Positions 29,643 through 39,771 of a stretch of 64,000 nucleotides of DNA are shown here, piece by piece. Position 1 is the first letter of the stretch. Each line of letters begins with the position of its first letter. Made by a program: the position numbers and the translations under genes. Source of the stretch: Rhizobium sp. G21 (GTDB lineage: Bacteria > Pseudomonadota > Alphaproteobacteria > Rhizobiales > Rhizobiaceae); contig NZ_JACFXW010000001.1 of the NCBI RefSeq assembly GCF_014158035.1, positions 1,860,001 through 1,924,000 of the forward strand. Reading direction: 5' to 3'. Under the pieces are notes generated by a model that was not told the DNA's origin, did not search any database, and saw only the letters and a program-made list of their open reading frames with translations.

Positions 29643-31391
29643 ATGCTGACGCCTTTCAGTTCGGGCGTGACGCCCACTGCCAGTTTGAAGACCAACAACT
29701 CGGACCAGCGCATGTCGCCGGCTTTCTCGGGCGCGCAGCCGCTCGCCGAAGGCCCGACGCCCATCCAAATCGCACAGCCGATAATCGGCCTCGAACCCGA
29801 AGCTCTTCTGGCGAACGTCAAGACCGAAACCGCGACCGCGCTCAATCAAACCGTATTGCAGACCCTCGCCGCGGCCGTCGCGGCGCGAATGGGTGTCGAG
29901 CGCCTTCCGGACGAATTGCTGGAAGCATTCTTCGTTCGGCTGGCCGCGGCGATCGAACGCAAACCTTCGGCCGAGCAGGGAAAGATTGAAACCCGGGCTG
30001 GTCTAAAACCTTTGCAGATCCCGCTTTCCGACCTCGCCCCTGCGCTGAGGGACCCTTCCGGCCCGGTCGCGGCGCGCCTGACGGCCAAGGCGGAAGCGCC
30101 GATGGCGGCGCCGCAGAAGACGGCTGCCGCCGGCATAACCGATTCCTACCTCCAGACCGGTTCCACCCCGGCCCGCAGCGCCGAAACGGTCGCCATGAGC
30201 GAGCGCAATCGCCTGTCGACAGACACCGGAAACCTGCTGTTTCAGAACGCCGCGCCGAAGACCGGAGACGGCGAAGCCGACAACGCGTCGCAGACGCAAT
30301 TCAGGACGCTGTTTGCGCCGGATGCGGCCGGCTTCGAGCGCGACGCGCCGAGGACGGCGCCGGCCCATGATGTGGCGAGACCCAACACGGTTGCGCGAAG
30401 GGGCGCGGGACCGGCGGCGAGCGGCCCAGAGGGCCCATCCGTCGCCGGTCCGGAGATCCCCCTCCCTGACGCGTCTGAAGAAAAGGTTACAGTCACAGGC
30501 GCGCCGGCGCGGAGCAACAAAACCGAAGCCGCCCCGCAGAGCACGCCGATCGCCCTCCCCGCAACGCCGGAAGCCGAGTCGAAGACAGCGCCCGTCGAAA
30601 CACGACAAAGTCCCGTAGATAAAGAGCGGCCGACGCTTCAAGCCAAGCCGTCGTCCATATCTCCGGAACTCCAGCAGGCCTCCCCAGCGCGGGCGGACAT
30701 CGCCGAGGCACAAGCAAAGACCGGGAGCGTCACGCCCATGAAAGACGCGCCCCGTGCGGGCGAGCGCCTCGCGCTGCCCGACATTCCTCCCCTCGATCCG
30801 CAGACGGAATTCGGAGAAAAAGTCGAGGACAATGACCTGCAGCGGAGGCTCTTTCGGATGCTGACGTCTGCGCCTGCGGCATTGGAGGATCGGTCGCCCG
30901 CCCTCCCGGATTTGCCGAACGTCCTAAGGGGCCGAAGCCAAGCCGAACTCAGGGAGACGACGGCCATGACGGAATCGGGCGAAGCGCTCGAACCTGCGGC
31001 CGAACGATCGGCGCGCTCACGTGACGTAATTTCCTCCACACTGCTGCCAACCTCGACCACGACATCACAGCCGGAGGCGACGCAACGGGCAGCCGCCGCG
31101 TCGCAGTTCGGCGTGCCGTTCGGATATGTGACGACGCCGCCCGGCAAGGATGCGTTCGAAGCCCGCAAGGCCGAAGACGGCGAAGGGCGACATCGGGAAG
31201 ACGAGTCGAGCGACGAAGACGCCGACCAGAATCCGGAGACGCCGGACGAGCGTCGCGAGCGCCTGGCGCGCGAAGGCGTCGATCGTCTCCTGCAGCCTGA
31301 GGCGGAGCCGTCGCAGGAACTGACGGTCAATCGGGATTCGACCGAAGCCGATCGCGCCTTCGCCTATTATCAGCGCCTCGCCGGTTTCTGA
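29643..31391 (+). CDS. Long low-complexity, probably disordered protein of unknown function
   Basis: The product is about 582 residues from the ATG at 29643, chosen because GGGAG stands 8 bp upstream; an ATG at 29598 would add 15 residues. It has no signal peptide or membrane segment. Composition is dominated by Ala, Pro, Glu, Arg, Ser and Thr. There is one more structured N-terminal patch (about 75-130, VLQTLAAAVAARMGVERLPD) and a charged C-terminus (about 525-582) ending in AFAYYQRLAGF. No family is recognised. Frame integrity over 1.75 kb and third-position G+C bias support coding. Confidence 0.6.
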   Translation: MLTPFSSGVTPTASLKTNNSDQRMSPAFSGAQPLAEGPTPIQIAQPIIGLEPEALLANVKTETATALNQTVLQTLAAAVAARMGVERLPDELLEAFFVRLAAAIERKPSAEQGKIETRAGLKPLQIPLSDLAPALRDPSGPVAARLTAKAEAPMAAPQKTAAAGITDSYLQTGSTPARSAETVAMSERNRLSTDTGNLLFQNAAPKTGDGEADNASQTQFRTLFAPDAAGFERDAPRTAPAHDVARPNTVARRGAGPAASGPEGPSVAGPEIPLPDASEEKVTVTGAPARSNKTEAAPQSTPIALPATPEAESKTAPVETRQSPVDKERPTLQAKPSSISPELQQASPARADIAEAQAKTGSVTPMKDAPRAGERLALPDIPPLDPQTEFGEKVEDNDLQRRLFRMLTSAPAALEDRSPALPDLPNVLRGRSQAELRETTAMTESGEALEPAAERSARSRDVISSTLLPTSTTTSQPEATQRAAAASQFGVPFGYVTTPPGKDAFEARKAEDGEGRHREDESSDEDADQNPETPDERRERLAREGVDRLLQPEAEPSQELTVNRDSTEADRAFAYYQRLAGF

Positions 31392-31410
31392 CGCGAGACC
31401 TGAAAATCTC

Positions 31411-31450
31411 CAAAAAAGAAAACCCCGCCGGCGGAAAGCCGGCGGGGTTC
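31411..31450 (-). terminator. Rho-independent terminator of rpsA
   Basis: On the minus strand a 12-base-pair stem (AACCCCGCCGGC paired with its complement, arms 31420-31431 and 31437-31449) is followed by TTCTTTTTT. It lies 23 bp past the rpsA stop. Confidence 0.88.
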
Positions 31451-31472
31451 GCATGTCTCAGATCAGCAGAGC

Positions 31473-33176
31473 TTATTCGCCGCCGCGGTTCTTCAGAGCC
31501 GCGCCGAGAATGTCGCCGAGCGACGCGCCGGAGTCGGACGAGCCGAACTGAGCGACGGCTTCCTTCTCTTCAGCGATCTCGAGAGCCTTGATCGACAGCT
31601 GAACCTTGCGGTCCTTCTTGGAGAAGTTGGTGACGCGTGCGTCGACAACTTGACCGACCTGGAAGCGCTCGGGGCGCTGTTCGTCACGGTCGCGCGACAG
31701 GTCGGCGCGGCGGATGAACGACACCAGCTCTTCGTGGTTGACCAGCTTCACTTCGATGCCGCCATCGTTGATGGCGAGGACTTCGCACGAGACGACGGCG
31801 TTCTTGCGCAGATCGCCGGAAGTCGCGGCTTCGCCGACAGCGTCGCGGCCGAGCTGCTTGATGCCGAGCGAGATGCGCTCCTTGTCGACGTCCACATCGA
31901 GAACGACGGCCTTGACGACGTCGCCCTTGTTGAACTCTTCGATGACCTGTTCGCCCGGACGGTTCCAGTCGAGGTCGGAGAGGTGCACCATGCCGTCCAC
32001 GTCGCCGTCGAGGCCGATGAACAGACCGAATTCGGTCTTGTTCTTGACTTCGCCTTCAACGACTGCGCCAGCCGGATGAGCGTTGGCGAATGCAGCCCAC
32101 GGATTCTCGAGCGTCTGCTTGAGGCCGAGCGAGATGCGGCGCTTGGACGGATCGACTTCCAGAACCACGACGTCGACTTCCTGCGTGGTGGACAGGATCT
32201 TGCCGGGATGGACGTTCTTCTTGGTCCAGGACATTTCGGAGATGTGGATGAGGCCTTCGATGCCCGGCTCCAGTTCCACGAACGCGCCGTAGTCGGTGAT
32301 GTTGGTGACAGTGCCGGTGATCTTCTTGCCGACCGGGTACTTCGCGCCGATATCGCCCCAGGGATCGGACTCGAGCTGCTTCATGCCGAGCGAGATGCGA
32401 TGGGTTTCCTGGTTGATGCGGATGATCTGAACCTTGACCTGCTGGCCGATGGACAGGATTTCCGACGGATGGTTGACGCGACGCCATGCCATGTCGGTGA
32501 CGTGCAGCAGGCCGTCGATGCCGCCGAGATCCACGAATGCGCCGTAATCGGTGATGTTCTTGACGACACCCTCGACAACCTGGCCTTCTTCGAGGTTCTG
32601 GACGATTTCAGAACGCTGCTCGGCGCGGGACTCTTCGAGAACCGTGCGGCGCGACACGACGATGTTGCCGCGACGCTTGTCCATCTTGAGGATTTCGAAG
32701 GGCTGCGGAACATGCATCAGCGGGGTGACGTCGCGGATCGGACGGATGTCGACCTGCGAACGCGGCAGGAAGGCGATGGCGCCGTCGAGATCGACGGTGA
32801 AGCCGCCCTTGACCTGGTTGAAGATCACGCCTTCGACGCGTTCGCCGGCGTTGAACTTGACTTCCAGCTTGGTCCAGCTTTCCTCGCGGCGAGCCTTCTC
32901 GCGCGACAGGACAGCCTCGCCCATGGCGTTTTCGATGCGATCGACGTAAACTTCGACTTCGTCGCCGACCTTCAGCGTGCCGTCCTTGGCGCGGGCGCCG
33001 AATTCCTTGAGCGCGATGCGGCCTTCGACCTTGAGGCCGACGTCAACGATGGCGACGTCCTTCTCGATGCCGGTAATGATGCCCTTGGTCACATAGCCTT
33101 CGGCGAGGTCGACCTTGGAAAAGGATTCTTCGAGGAGGGACGCGAAGTCCTCCTTCAGGGAGTTAGCTGCGGACAT
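31473..33176 (-). CDS. rpsA: 30S ribosomal protein S1
   Basis: S1 brings mRNA to the 30S subunit. The 567-residue product contains six S1 RNA-binding repeats, clearest at residues about 195-265 (EGVVKNITDYGAFVDLGG), 280-350 (ITGTVTNITDYGAFVELEPG) and 365-440. It begins MSAANSLKEDFASLLEESF, which is typical of rhizobial S1. It is downstream of cmk on the same strand, the standard cmk-rpsA pair. Confidence 0.97.
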   Translation of the reverse strand: MSAANSLKEDFASLLEESFSKVDLAEGYVTKGIITGIEKDVAIVDVGLKVEGRIALKEFGARAKDGTLKVGDEVEVYVDRIENAMGEAVLSREKARREESWTKLEVKFNAGERVEGVIFNQVKGGFTVDLDGAIAFLPRSQVDIRPIRDVTPLMHVPQPFEILKMDKRRGNIVVSRRTVLEESRAEQRSEIVQNLEEGQVVEGVVKNITDYGAFVDLGGIDGLLHVTDMAWRRVNHPSEILSIGQQVKVQIIRINQETHRISLGMKQLESDPWGDIGAKYPVGKKITGTVTNITDYGAFVELEPGIEGLIHISEMSWTKKNVHPGKILSTTQEVDVVVLEVDPSKRRISLGLKQTLENPWAAFANAHPAGAVVEGEVKNKTEFGLFIGLDGDVDGMVHLSDLDWNRPGEQVIEEFNKGDVVKAVVLDVDVDKERISLGIKQLGRDAVGEAATSGDLRKNAVVSCEVLAINDGGIEVKLVNHEELVSFIRRADLSRDRDEQRPERFQVGQVVDARVTNFSKKDRKVQLSIKALEIAEEKEAVAQFGSSDSGASLGDILGAALKNRGGE

Positions 33177-33307
33177 TGGTTCTCCAAACGGGCGACGTCT
33201 TGTCCAGAAGTCGCCGAAAGCGCCGGGGTTAGTGGTTAAACACAGGCCTTCCCCATAGTCCGGCCCTCAAAAACGGGGCAGATCCGGCGCGCGGAATACA
33301 GGAAAAC

Positions 33308-33934
33308 CTATTTCAAGCGCTCGTCGATAATCGCTTTCGCTGCCTGAAACGCCGCCTCTATACCCATTTCGGACGTATCAATCAAGTGCGCATCAGCCGC
33401 TGGTTTCAACGGACTGTCGGCGCGGCCCATGTCGCGCGCATCGCGCCTGACGAGGTCGGCGAGTACGGTGTCGAAATCGCCCGAGCCGCCATTGGCGTGG
33501 ATTTCATCCAGGCGACGCTGGGCGCGAACCTCGGGAGACGCCGTCACATAGAGCTTCACATCGGCATCGGGGCAGACCACAGTGCCGATATCGCGTCCAT
33601 CGAGCACCGCGCCGGGCTCGCGACGGGCGAAACGGCGCTGCGCCTCGACGAGTTCGCGACGCATGTCCGGCATCACCGCAATGCGGGAGGCGGCTTCGCC
33701 GATCGCATGCTGCGACAGTACGGTCCGGTCGAGGCTGGACAGATCCAGCCGTCGCGCGGCATCCGCCGCCTGCGCCTCGCTGTCGAGCGGCAGCCCCTGA
33801 TCCAGCATGGACTTGGCCACGGCGCGATAGGTCAAGCCCGTATCGAGATGATGAAAGCCATAGGCGTCCGCGATTTTCCGGGACAGCGTTCCCTTTCCAG
33901 CAGCTGCGGGGCCATCGATGGCTATTGTCGGCAT
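33308..33934 (-). CDS. cmk: Cytidylate kinase
   Basis: Cmk phosphorylates CMP and dCMP. The 208-residue product has the P-loop [11 protein letters not shown] at residues about 5-15, the CMP-binding [10 protein letters not shown] segment, [20 protein letters not shown] and the lid RRLDE. The ATG at 33934 ([10 protein letters not shown]) is preferred over 33976. In related genomes aroA usually lies immediately upstream; here macB does. Confidence 0.94.
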   Translation of the reverse strand: MPTIAIDGPAAAGKGTLSRKIADAYGFHHLDTGLTYRAVAKSMLDQGLPLDSEAQAADAARRLDLSSLDRTVLSQHAIGEAASRIAVMPDMRRELVEAQRRFARREPGAVLDGRDIGTVVCPDADVKLYVTASPEVRAQRRLDEIHANGGSGDFDTVLADLVRRDARDMGRADSPLKPAADAHLIDTSEMGIEAAFQAAKAIIDERLK

Positions 33935-34072
33935 TCCCAAACCCTGATCGTGGCAAGAATCATGAAACTGTCGCACTCACGCGGGTGTTTTCATAGGCAG
34001 AGACATGGGCCTTGCCAAGCGCAGGCGCAAAAATGCCGGGGCGACGCATCGTTTGTCGCGGCTACGGACGCG

Positions 34073-36029
34073 TCACGCCCGACTGAGGGCGACCACCGGA
34101 TCGAGCCGCGACGCGTTGCGCGCCGGAAGGAAACCGAACAGGATTCCGATCAGCGTGGACACCACGAAAGCGCCGATGATCGACGGCGTCGAGTAGATGA
34201 ACGCGAATTTGTCGGTGAGCAGCGAGACCAGTCCGCCGAGCCCGAAGGCCGTCGCCACCCCGAGAAATCCGCCGACGAAACAGACCAGCACGGCTTCCGT
34301 CAGAAATTGCTGCAGGATATCGGAGCGCCGCGCGCCGACCGCCATCCGCACCCCGATTTCCTGCACCCGTTCCGACACCGACACCAGCATGATGTTCATG
34401 ACGCCGATGCCGCCGACCACCAGCGAGATCACCGCGATGGCCGCCACCAGCAAGGTCAGCGTCTCCGCCGTGGCCGTGATCGTCTGGCGGATCTGGTCGG
34501 TGTTGAAGATGAAGAAGTCCTTGGTTCCGTGGCGCGCCAATAGAAATTCCGTCGCCGCCTGTTCGGCGAGCGTGGTGCTGGCGTCGTCGGACACTTTGAG
34601 GAGAATCGAGCGAAGGCTCGTCTCCCCGTCAGCCGCGCCTGAACCGTGGTGAAGGGCAGATACACATTGAGATTGCCCGACCCGCCGAAGCTTTGTTCCT
34701 GCGGTTCGATGATGCCGATGATGCGGCAGGGCACCGCGCCCACGAGCAGGATCTGCCCGACCGCGTCCTCATCCGGAAACAGCGTCTTTCGGGTGTTGTC
34801 GTCGATGACCACGTCCTGGGCGCGGGCGTTCACGCTCGCAACATCGAAAAATCGGCCCGACGCGAGCGCGGCGTTGCGGACGCCGAAAAAGCCGGGGCCG
34901 ACGCCGTTGACCAGCGCCGAGGCTTCCTGCGATCCACGCCGCAGGGTGAGACTTTTGGTGACCGTGGGTGTGACGCCGGCTGCGTAAGGCTGGGTCGCCA
35001 GCGCCTCCGCATCGGCGAGGGTGAGAGTCTGAACCTTTTCGGAGCGCACGTCGCCGAAATTCTTGCCGGGAAAAATCTCCAGCGTATTGGCGCCGAGACG
35101 CGATATTTCCTGCAGCACCAATTGTTGCGAGCCCGCGCCGATCGCCACCACGCTGACGACGGACGCGATGCCGATGATGATGCCGAGCATGGTGAGAAAC
35201 GTGCGCAGACGATGCGCGTTCATCGCGATCAGGGCCATGCGGAAGGCTTCGCCGAACCGATCCAACCCGGCCATGACGGCGTTTCCCGCCGAAACTTTTC
35301 GTCGGGAATCTCCATCGGACACCGCCTCGGCCGCATCCGCCTCTTCCGTCCGGCGATCCGAAACGATCCGTCCATCGGAAATTTCCACCACGCGATGAGC
35401 GCGTCGGGCCACGGCCATGTCATGCGTGACGATGATCACCGTGTGGCCCTCGGCGTTCAGTTCTTCGAGGATCTTCAGCATCTCCTCGCCGGTCCTGGTG
35501 TCGAGCGCGCCGGTCGGTTCGTCGGCGAGGATCACGTCGGCGCCATTGATGAGAGCGCGCGCGATCGAGACCCGCTGTTGCTGGCCGCCCGACAGCTGGC
35601 CCGGACGGTGGCTCAGGCGCTCGCCCATTCCCAGCCGTTCCAGCATCGCCCTGGCGCGGCTGCGCCGCTCGGACGCCGACATGCCGGAATAGATCGCCGG
35701 GATCTCGGCGTTGGACAGGGCCGAGAGTTCGCCGAGCAGGTGATAGCGCTGGAAGATGAAACCGAAATGCTCGCGTCGAAGCTGGGCGAGTTCGTCCGGA
35801 TCGAGATCCGAGGTGAGCCTGCCGCCGATGCGGTAGCCGCCGCCGCTCGGCCGGTCTAGGCAGCCGAGAATGTTCATCAGCGTCGATTTGCCCGATCCCG
35901 AGGGTCCGATGATCGCCACGAATTCGCCGGCCGCGATATCGAGATCGACATCTTTGAGCACCGTGATCACATCTTCGCCTGCGGGAATTCGCGGCGGACC
36001 TTGGTCAGGGAAATGAGCGGGTCGGTCAT
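34073..36029 (-). CDS. macB: MacB-type ABC exporter (ATPase plus FtsX-like permease); two frame breaks
   Basis: MacB couples ATP hydrolysis to efflux with MacA and an outer-membrane channel. The N-terminal ATPase shows GPSGSGKST, the signature LSGGQQQR and [12 protein letters not shown]. The C-terminal part has one membrane helix (about 285-305), a periplasmic MacB_PCD domain and three FtsX helices. Two single-base losses interrupt it: one in GGG at 35983-35985, which detaches [15 protein letters not shown] from the ATPase, and one in CCCC at 34624-34627, which detaches the last 170 residues. With both corrected the protein is 652 residues, as expected for MacB. It starts 2 bp after the macA stop. 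Confidence 0.88.
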
Positions 36030-36031
36030 GG

Positions 36032-37245
36032 TCAGAGCCTCATCGGAGGCCGGCCGACGCCGTCCGTCGCAGCCGTCGTCGAGCCTCGGCTGGTCACGAT
36101 CACGTCGCCTTCTTCCAGCCCTGACTTGATTTCCGTGCGCAGCTTGTCGCTCAGGCCGGTCTCCACCTCGCGGAATGCGATCGTCTTGTTCGGCCCGACC
36201 ACCTCGACACGGCTCTTGCCTCCGGGTTTTGCCGGCGGCTGGATCGCCGAGGCCGGCGCCAGGATCACATTTTCGGCGCGCCCGAGCACGATATGCACCT
36301 GCGCCGTCATATAGGTCTTGAGAACGCCGTCCGTGTTGGGAACCGTGAAGCGGCCGAAATAATAGATGGCCTCCGACGTCGACGACGAACTGCCGACGCT
36401 GCTGGAGGAACTGGAGGTCGAGATCTCCGAATCCGAGCGCAGGCTGTCCGGCGCCGGGTCGATAGAATCGAGCTTGGCTTCCCAGCGACGCGCGCCGTCG
36501 CCGAGCACGGTGAAATAGACGTCCTGGCCCGGCTTCACATTGACGACATCGGCTTCCGAGATCTCGGCCTGGATCAGCATCCGGTCGATCTGGCCGAGGA
36601 CGACGATGGTCGGCGCGGTCTGGGCGGCGTTGACCGTCTGCCCCTGTTGCGCCACGACCAGCAGGACGGTTCCATCCATCGGCGCGGTGACGCGGGTGTA
36701 ACCCAGATCCACCCTTGCGCTGGCGACCGCCACTTGCGCCTCGGCGATCTGCGCATCGAGGGCGGCGATCTGCGCCCGCGCCGTAGACACCGCCGTCTGG
36801 GCGTTCTCGAATGCGTCTTGCGAGGTGGCGCGGCTGGCCAGCCCCTGTCGCGATCTCTCGAGCGCCGATTCGGCGTAAGTGAGCGTGGCCTGCTTTTCGG
36901 TGCGTTGCGCCCGCACATTGGCGAGCGCGGCCTCCGCCGTCTTCAATGCGTTCTGCTGGGTGAGACTGTCGATTTCGGCGACCAGATCGCCTTCCGAGAC
37001 TTTCTGGCCGAGCGTCACATGCAGATCGGTGATACGGCCCGACGCCTGCGCGCCCACCGCCACGAGCCTTGCCGGCCGCACCGCGCCGGTCGCCAGGACC
37101 GCGACTTCGATGTCGCCCCGGGTGACCTTGGCGGTGATGACATTGGCGAGGGGATCGCCGGTTTCGGCCCTGTTGAGCCAGATATACCCCCGGCTGCCGC
37201 AATCAGCAGGATCGCCAGCGTCAGCCAGCCCGCCCATTTCTTCAT
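36032..37245 (-). CDS. macA: MacA-type periplasmic adaptor (RND/HlyD family); frame broken at 5' end
   Basis: MacA is the membrane-fusion protein of the MacAB-TolC pump. The body shows the lipoyl half-motifs (AVGAQASGRITDLHV and YTRVTAPMDGTVL), a coiled-coil hairpin (about residues 95-185) and beta-barrel regions. It carries a serine-rich insert (about 290-305) common in MacA relatives. The true N-terminus MKKWAGWLTLAILLIAAAGG is encoded from ATG 37245 in another frame. One extra base in CCCCC at 37187-37191 joins it to GYIWLNRAETG and gives 404 residues. Confidence 0.88.
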
Positions 37246-37431
37246 CGTATTGGTACTCCATGGCGTCCGGCGCGACCGGTCCGCTCGTCCATGATCGCCG
37301 GGATGCGACCGGATAGTTCGGGACGAAACGCGCATTGTGTCTTGGATGGGATGTAGGCAGAGGCTTGGGGCGCGTCAAAGGCGAAGGCGAAACTCTTACA
37401 AAACTTTACCTCGTCGCGGCCGAACTTCGCT

Positions 37432-38040
37432 TCAGGCGAGCGCCCGGCGCACGGCGGGACGTTCTCCCATTCGGCGGTAGTGCTCGGCGATGCGCGGGAA
37501 GCCTGCGATATCGACGTCGTCGCTTTCCAGCCAGGTCGCGACGGTGAAGAGATAGGCGTCCGCCACGCTATAGGCTTGTCCCATTACGCAAGGGCCGCGA
37601 AACAAATCGCGCTCGATCAGCGTCATGCAGGCCGCCATGGTTTCCGGCACCTTGCGCTTCATGTCCTCCAGCGAGGACGGTTCCGACGCCCAGCGCGCGC
37701 CTCTCCTGCCATGGGCGTGTGCGACATGCACGGTCGAGGCGAGGTAGGCATTGAACGCCTGCATCTCGGCGAAGGCGAAGGGATCGTCGAGCGGCGCCAG
37801 CCCCGCCTCGGGAAATGCCTGTGCGAGATAGGGCAGCAACGCCGCGGTCTCGGTGAGCACGCCGCGATCCGTGACGAGCGCAGGCACCCGCCCCTTGGGA
37901 TTGACCGCGAGATAGTCGGGCGAGGTCTGCTGTTGCGTGGAGAAATCCACACGGACCAGTTCATGGGGCGCCCCGATTTCTTCGAGGACGATTCGGACGG
38001 CCAGCGCGCAGGTGCCGGGCGTGAAGAAGAACGTGTACAT
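37432..38040 (-). CDS. Glutathione S-transferase family protein
   Basis: The 202-residue product has the N-terminal thioredoxin-like domain (about 1-78) with TPGTCALAVRIVLEE at the catalytic position, NPKGRVPAL (cis-Pro) and TETAALLPYLA. A helical C-terminal domain has SVADAYLFTVATWL. The SPGTCSL-like N-terminus is characteristic of bacterial beta-class GSTs, where Cys (here in GTCAL) interacts with glutathione. Context (macAB beside it) suggests stress or detoxification but does not show it. Confidence 0.9.
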   Translation of the reverse strand: MYTFFFTPGTCALAVRIVLEEIGAPHELVRVDFSTQQQTSPDYLAVNPKGRVPALVTDRGVLTETAALLPYLAQAFPEAGLAPLDDPFAFAEMQAFNAYLASTVHVAHAHGRRGARWASEPSSLEDMKRKVPETMAACMTLIERDLFRGPCVMGQAYSVADAYLFTVATWLESDDVDIAGFPRIAEHYRRMGERPAVRRALA

Positions 38041-38341
38041 GATCGGCCTTTCTCGGTATGGCGTCCATCCTTATCCTCCGAGGCGTCGGCATCGGCAAGA
38101 GCTGCGACGCCCGACGATAGGCCATAGACGCCGGAGACCGGAGAAAGCCGTATCGGCGGCCCCTGACTTTCGACCATAATCGAGGCGCGCCGCTGATTCG
38201 CGGGGCGATTAGGCTTTGACAGACGCGCCCAACAAAGATAAGGGCGTGATCCCTGAAAATGACCATCGCCGTTCGTGGCGCCCGCCGTTTCCGGCATTTC
38301 GGACGGCTTCTTTTCAAGCTTACCACTCAAGAGGTCTAGAC
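38041..38341. other. Intergenic spacer between divergent gst and the TIGR02300 gene
   Basis: About 300 bp without a convincing gene. It presumably holds the promoters of both flanking genes. An AGAGG Shine-Dalgarno lies just before the GTG start at 38342. I could not pick out a convincing promoter or operator. Confidence 0.5.
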
Positions 38342-38731
38342 GTGGCAAAACCCGAACTCGGAACCAAGCGCATCGACCCGGAAACGGGCAAGAAATTTTA
38401 CGACCTGAACCGCGATCCGGTCGTGTCGCCCTATACCGGCAAGTCCTACCCGCTCTCCTTCTTCGAAGAGCATTCCGTCGCCAAGGTTCTGGAGAAGGAC
38501 GAGGAAGAGGATGTGGCGGAAGTCGACACCGAAACCACGGAAGTCGAACTCGTCTCGCTCGAGGAAGCCGACGACGAAGCAGCCGGCTCCGAGGAAATTC
38601 CGGATCTCGGCGACGACGACGTGGATATCGGCGACGATGACGACGACACCTTCCTCGAACAGGACGAGGATGAGGACGAAGACGACATGACCGGCCTGAT
38701 CGGCGTCGGCTCCGACGAAGACGAAGTTTGA
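38342..38731 (+). CDS. TIGR02300-family protein (FYDLN acidic protein)
   Basis: The 129-residue product has the family signature GTKRIDPETGKKFYDLN at residues about 7-23, followed by DPVVSPYTGKSYPLSFFEE. A very acidic C-terminal half (about 50-129) is mostly Asp and Glu. The start is GTG at 38342; this places the signature at the usual distance from the N-terminus, whereas the ATG frame from 38216 adds unrelated residues. It is found only in alphaproteobacteria, typically beside tRNA-Ala as here. The role is unknown. Confidence 0.88.
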   Translation: MAKPELGTKRIDPETGKKFYDLNRDPVVSPYTGKSYPLSFFEEHSVAKVLEKDEEEDVAEVDTETTEVELVSLEEADDEAAGSEEIPDLGDDDVDIGDDDDDTFLEQDEDEDEDDMTGLIGVGSDEDEV

Positions 38732-38746
38732 TTTTGCTGACTTTTC

Positions 38747-38780
38747 CGGGCCGATAAAAAAATCGGCCCGATTTCATTTT
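38747..38780 (+). terminator. Terminator after the TIGR02300 gene
   Basis: A perfect nine-base-pair stem (38747-38755 with 38762-38770) around an A6 loop is followed by ATTTCATTTT. Confidence 0.82.
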
Positions 38781-38785
38781 ATCGC

Positions 38786-38814
38786 TTGCCAATCCGAATA
38801 AGCGACAATATACA
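38786..38814 (+). promoter_or_regulatory. Candidate promoter of tRNA-Ala
   Basis: TTGCCA (38786-38791) and TATACA (38809-38814) are separated by 17 bp and lie 54 bp upstream of the tRNA, just beyond the preceding terminator. Confidence 0.55.
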
Positions 38815-38868
38815 GCGCCCACCGACACGGAAACGAGGTCGGGACCACCCGCCGGACACGGCAAGGAT

Positions 38869-38944
<76 letters not shown>

Positions 38945-39213
38945 AATTTTCTTCCCAGAACTCTCCGAAACTACGCCAGAATGGCACGACATTTTCGTCG
39001 GTTAGTCCCTCACATGCACCGGTGAACGCCGACCGCTCGCCGGCATCTCCCAAAGAGTATGCGCTTCCGCCTCGTCCGTCTTCCAAGCTGGGCTATACGG
39101 GCATCCGCGGCACGCCGATCTTCGCACGATGACTTCTCCCATCGCTTCAGCCGCGCCATGATCATCGACGGCTGCGTATCCACACTCCACGCCACGTCCC
39201 CTGTCGATTCCGG

Positions 39214-39771
39214 TCAGCGGGTCTGTTTTTCGATTTCGGACAGCACCTGTTCGGGCGGCACGTTCTTCTTGAGGTCCGTGAGTTCGTGAGCAGCCACCGT
39301 CACCGGCGCGTCCAGATGGCGCGAGATCGATTCGACCATGCTGATCAGCCGCGTCGTTTCATGTTCGGCGAGCAACGAAATCTGCAGGCTCAGTTCGGCG
39401 CGCTTGTCTTCCAGCGCAGCCATGCGGTTCTGGTTGATCATCACGAAGGTCGAGATGAAGATCGCCTCGACAGAAGCGACCATGGCGAGCGCCACGAAGG
39501 TGGGATCGAAGGCGGGAATCAGAGGCAACCAGCCGAGATTGACGACGATCCACAGTCCGAAAATCACGATGTGCAGATAGACGAAGGTCATGCTGCCGGC
39601 AAATGCGCTGATGCCAGCCGCGATTCGGGTCTGACGCGACCGTTTGCGGTCGTCTTCAGCCTTCCTCTGCGTCAGCGCTTCGATGTTGCGGGCGAGGATC
39701 GTGGACATGTCTTCGCCCGAGCCGCCGGCGGGGCTCTTGTCTGCGCGCGTCTCGAGGGCGTCCTGGGTCAT
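39214..39771 (-). CDS. DUF1003-family membrane protein
   Basis: The product is about 185 residues from ATG 39771 (a frame to 39846 is possible). It has an N-terminal charged region and two hydrophobic helices (about residues 52-75 and 88-112) holding the DUF1003 motifs IVIFGLWIVVNLG and MVASVEAIFISTFVMINQNR. A C-terminal helical cytoplasmic tail includes AELSLQISLLAEHETTRL. The family is widespread and uncharacterised. Confidence 0.85.
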   Translation of the reverse strand: MTQDALETRADKSPAGGSGEDMSTILARNIEALTQRKAEDDRKRSRQTRIAAGISAFAGSMTFVYLHIVIFGLWIVVNLGWLPLIPAFDPTFVALAMVASVEAIFISTFVMINQNRMAALEDKRAELSLQISLLAEHETTRLISMVESISRHLDAPVTVAAHELTDLKKNVPPEQVLSEIEKQTR

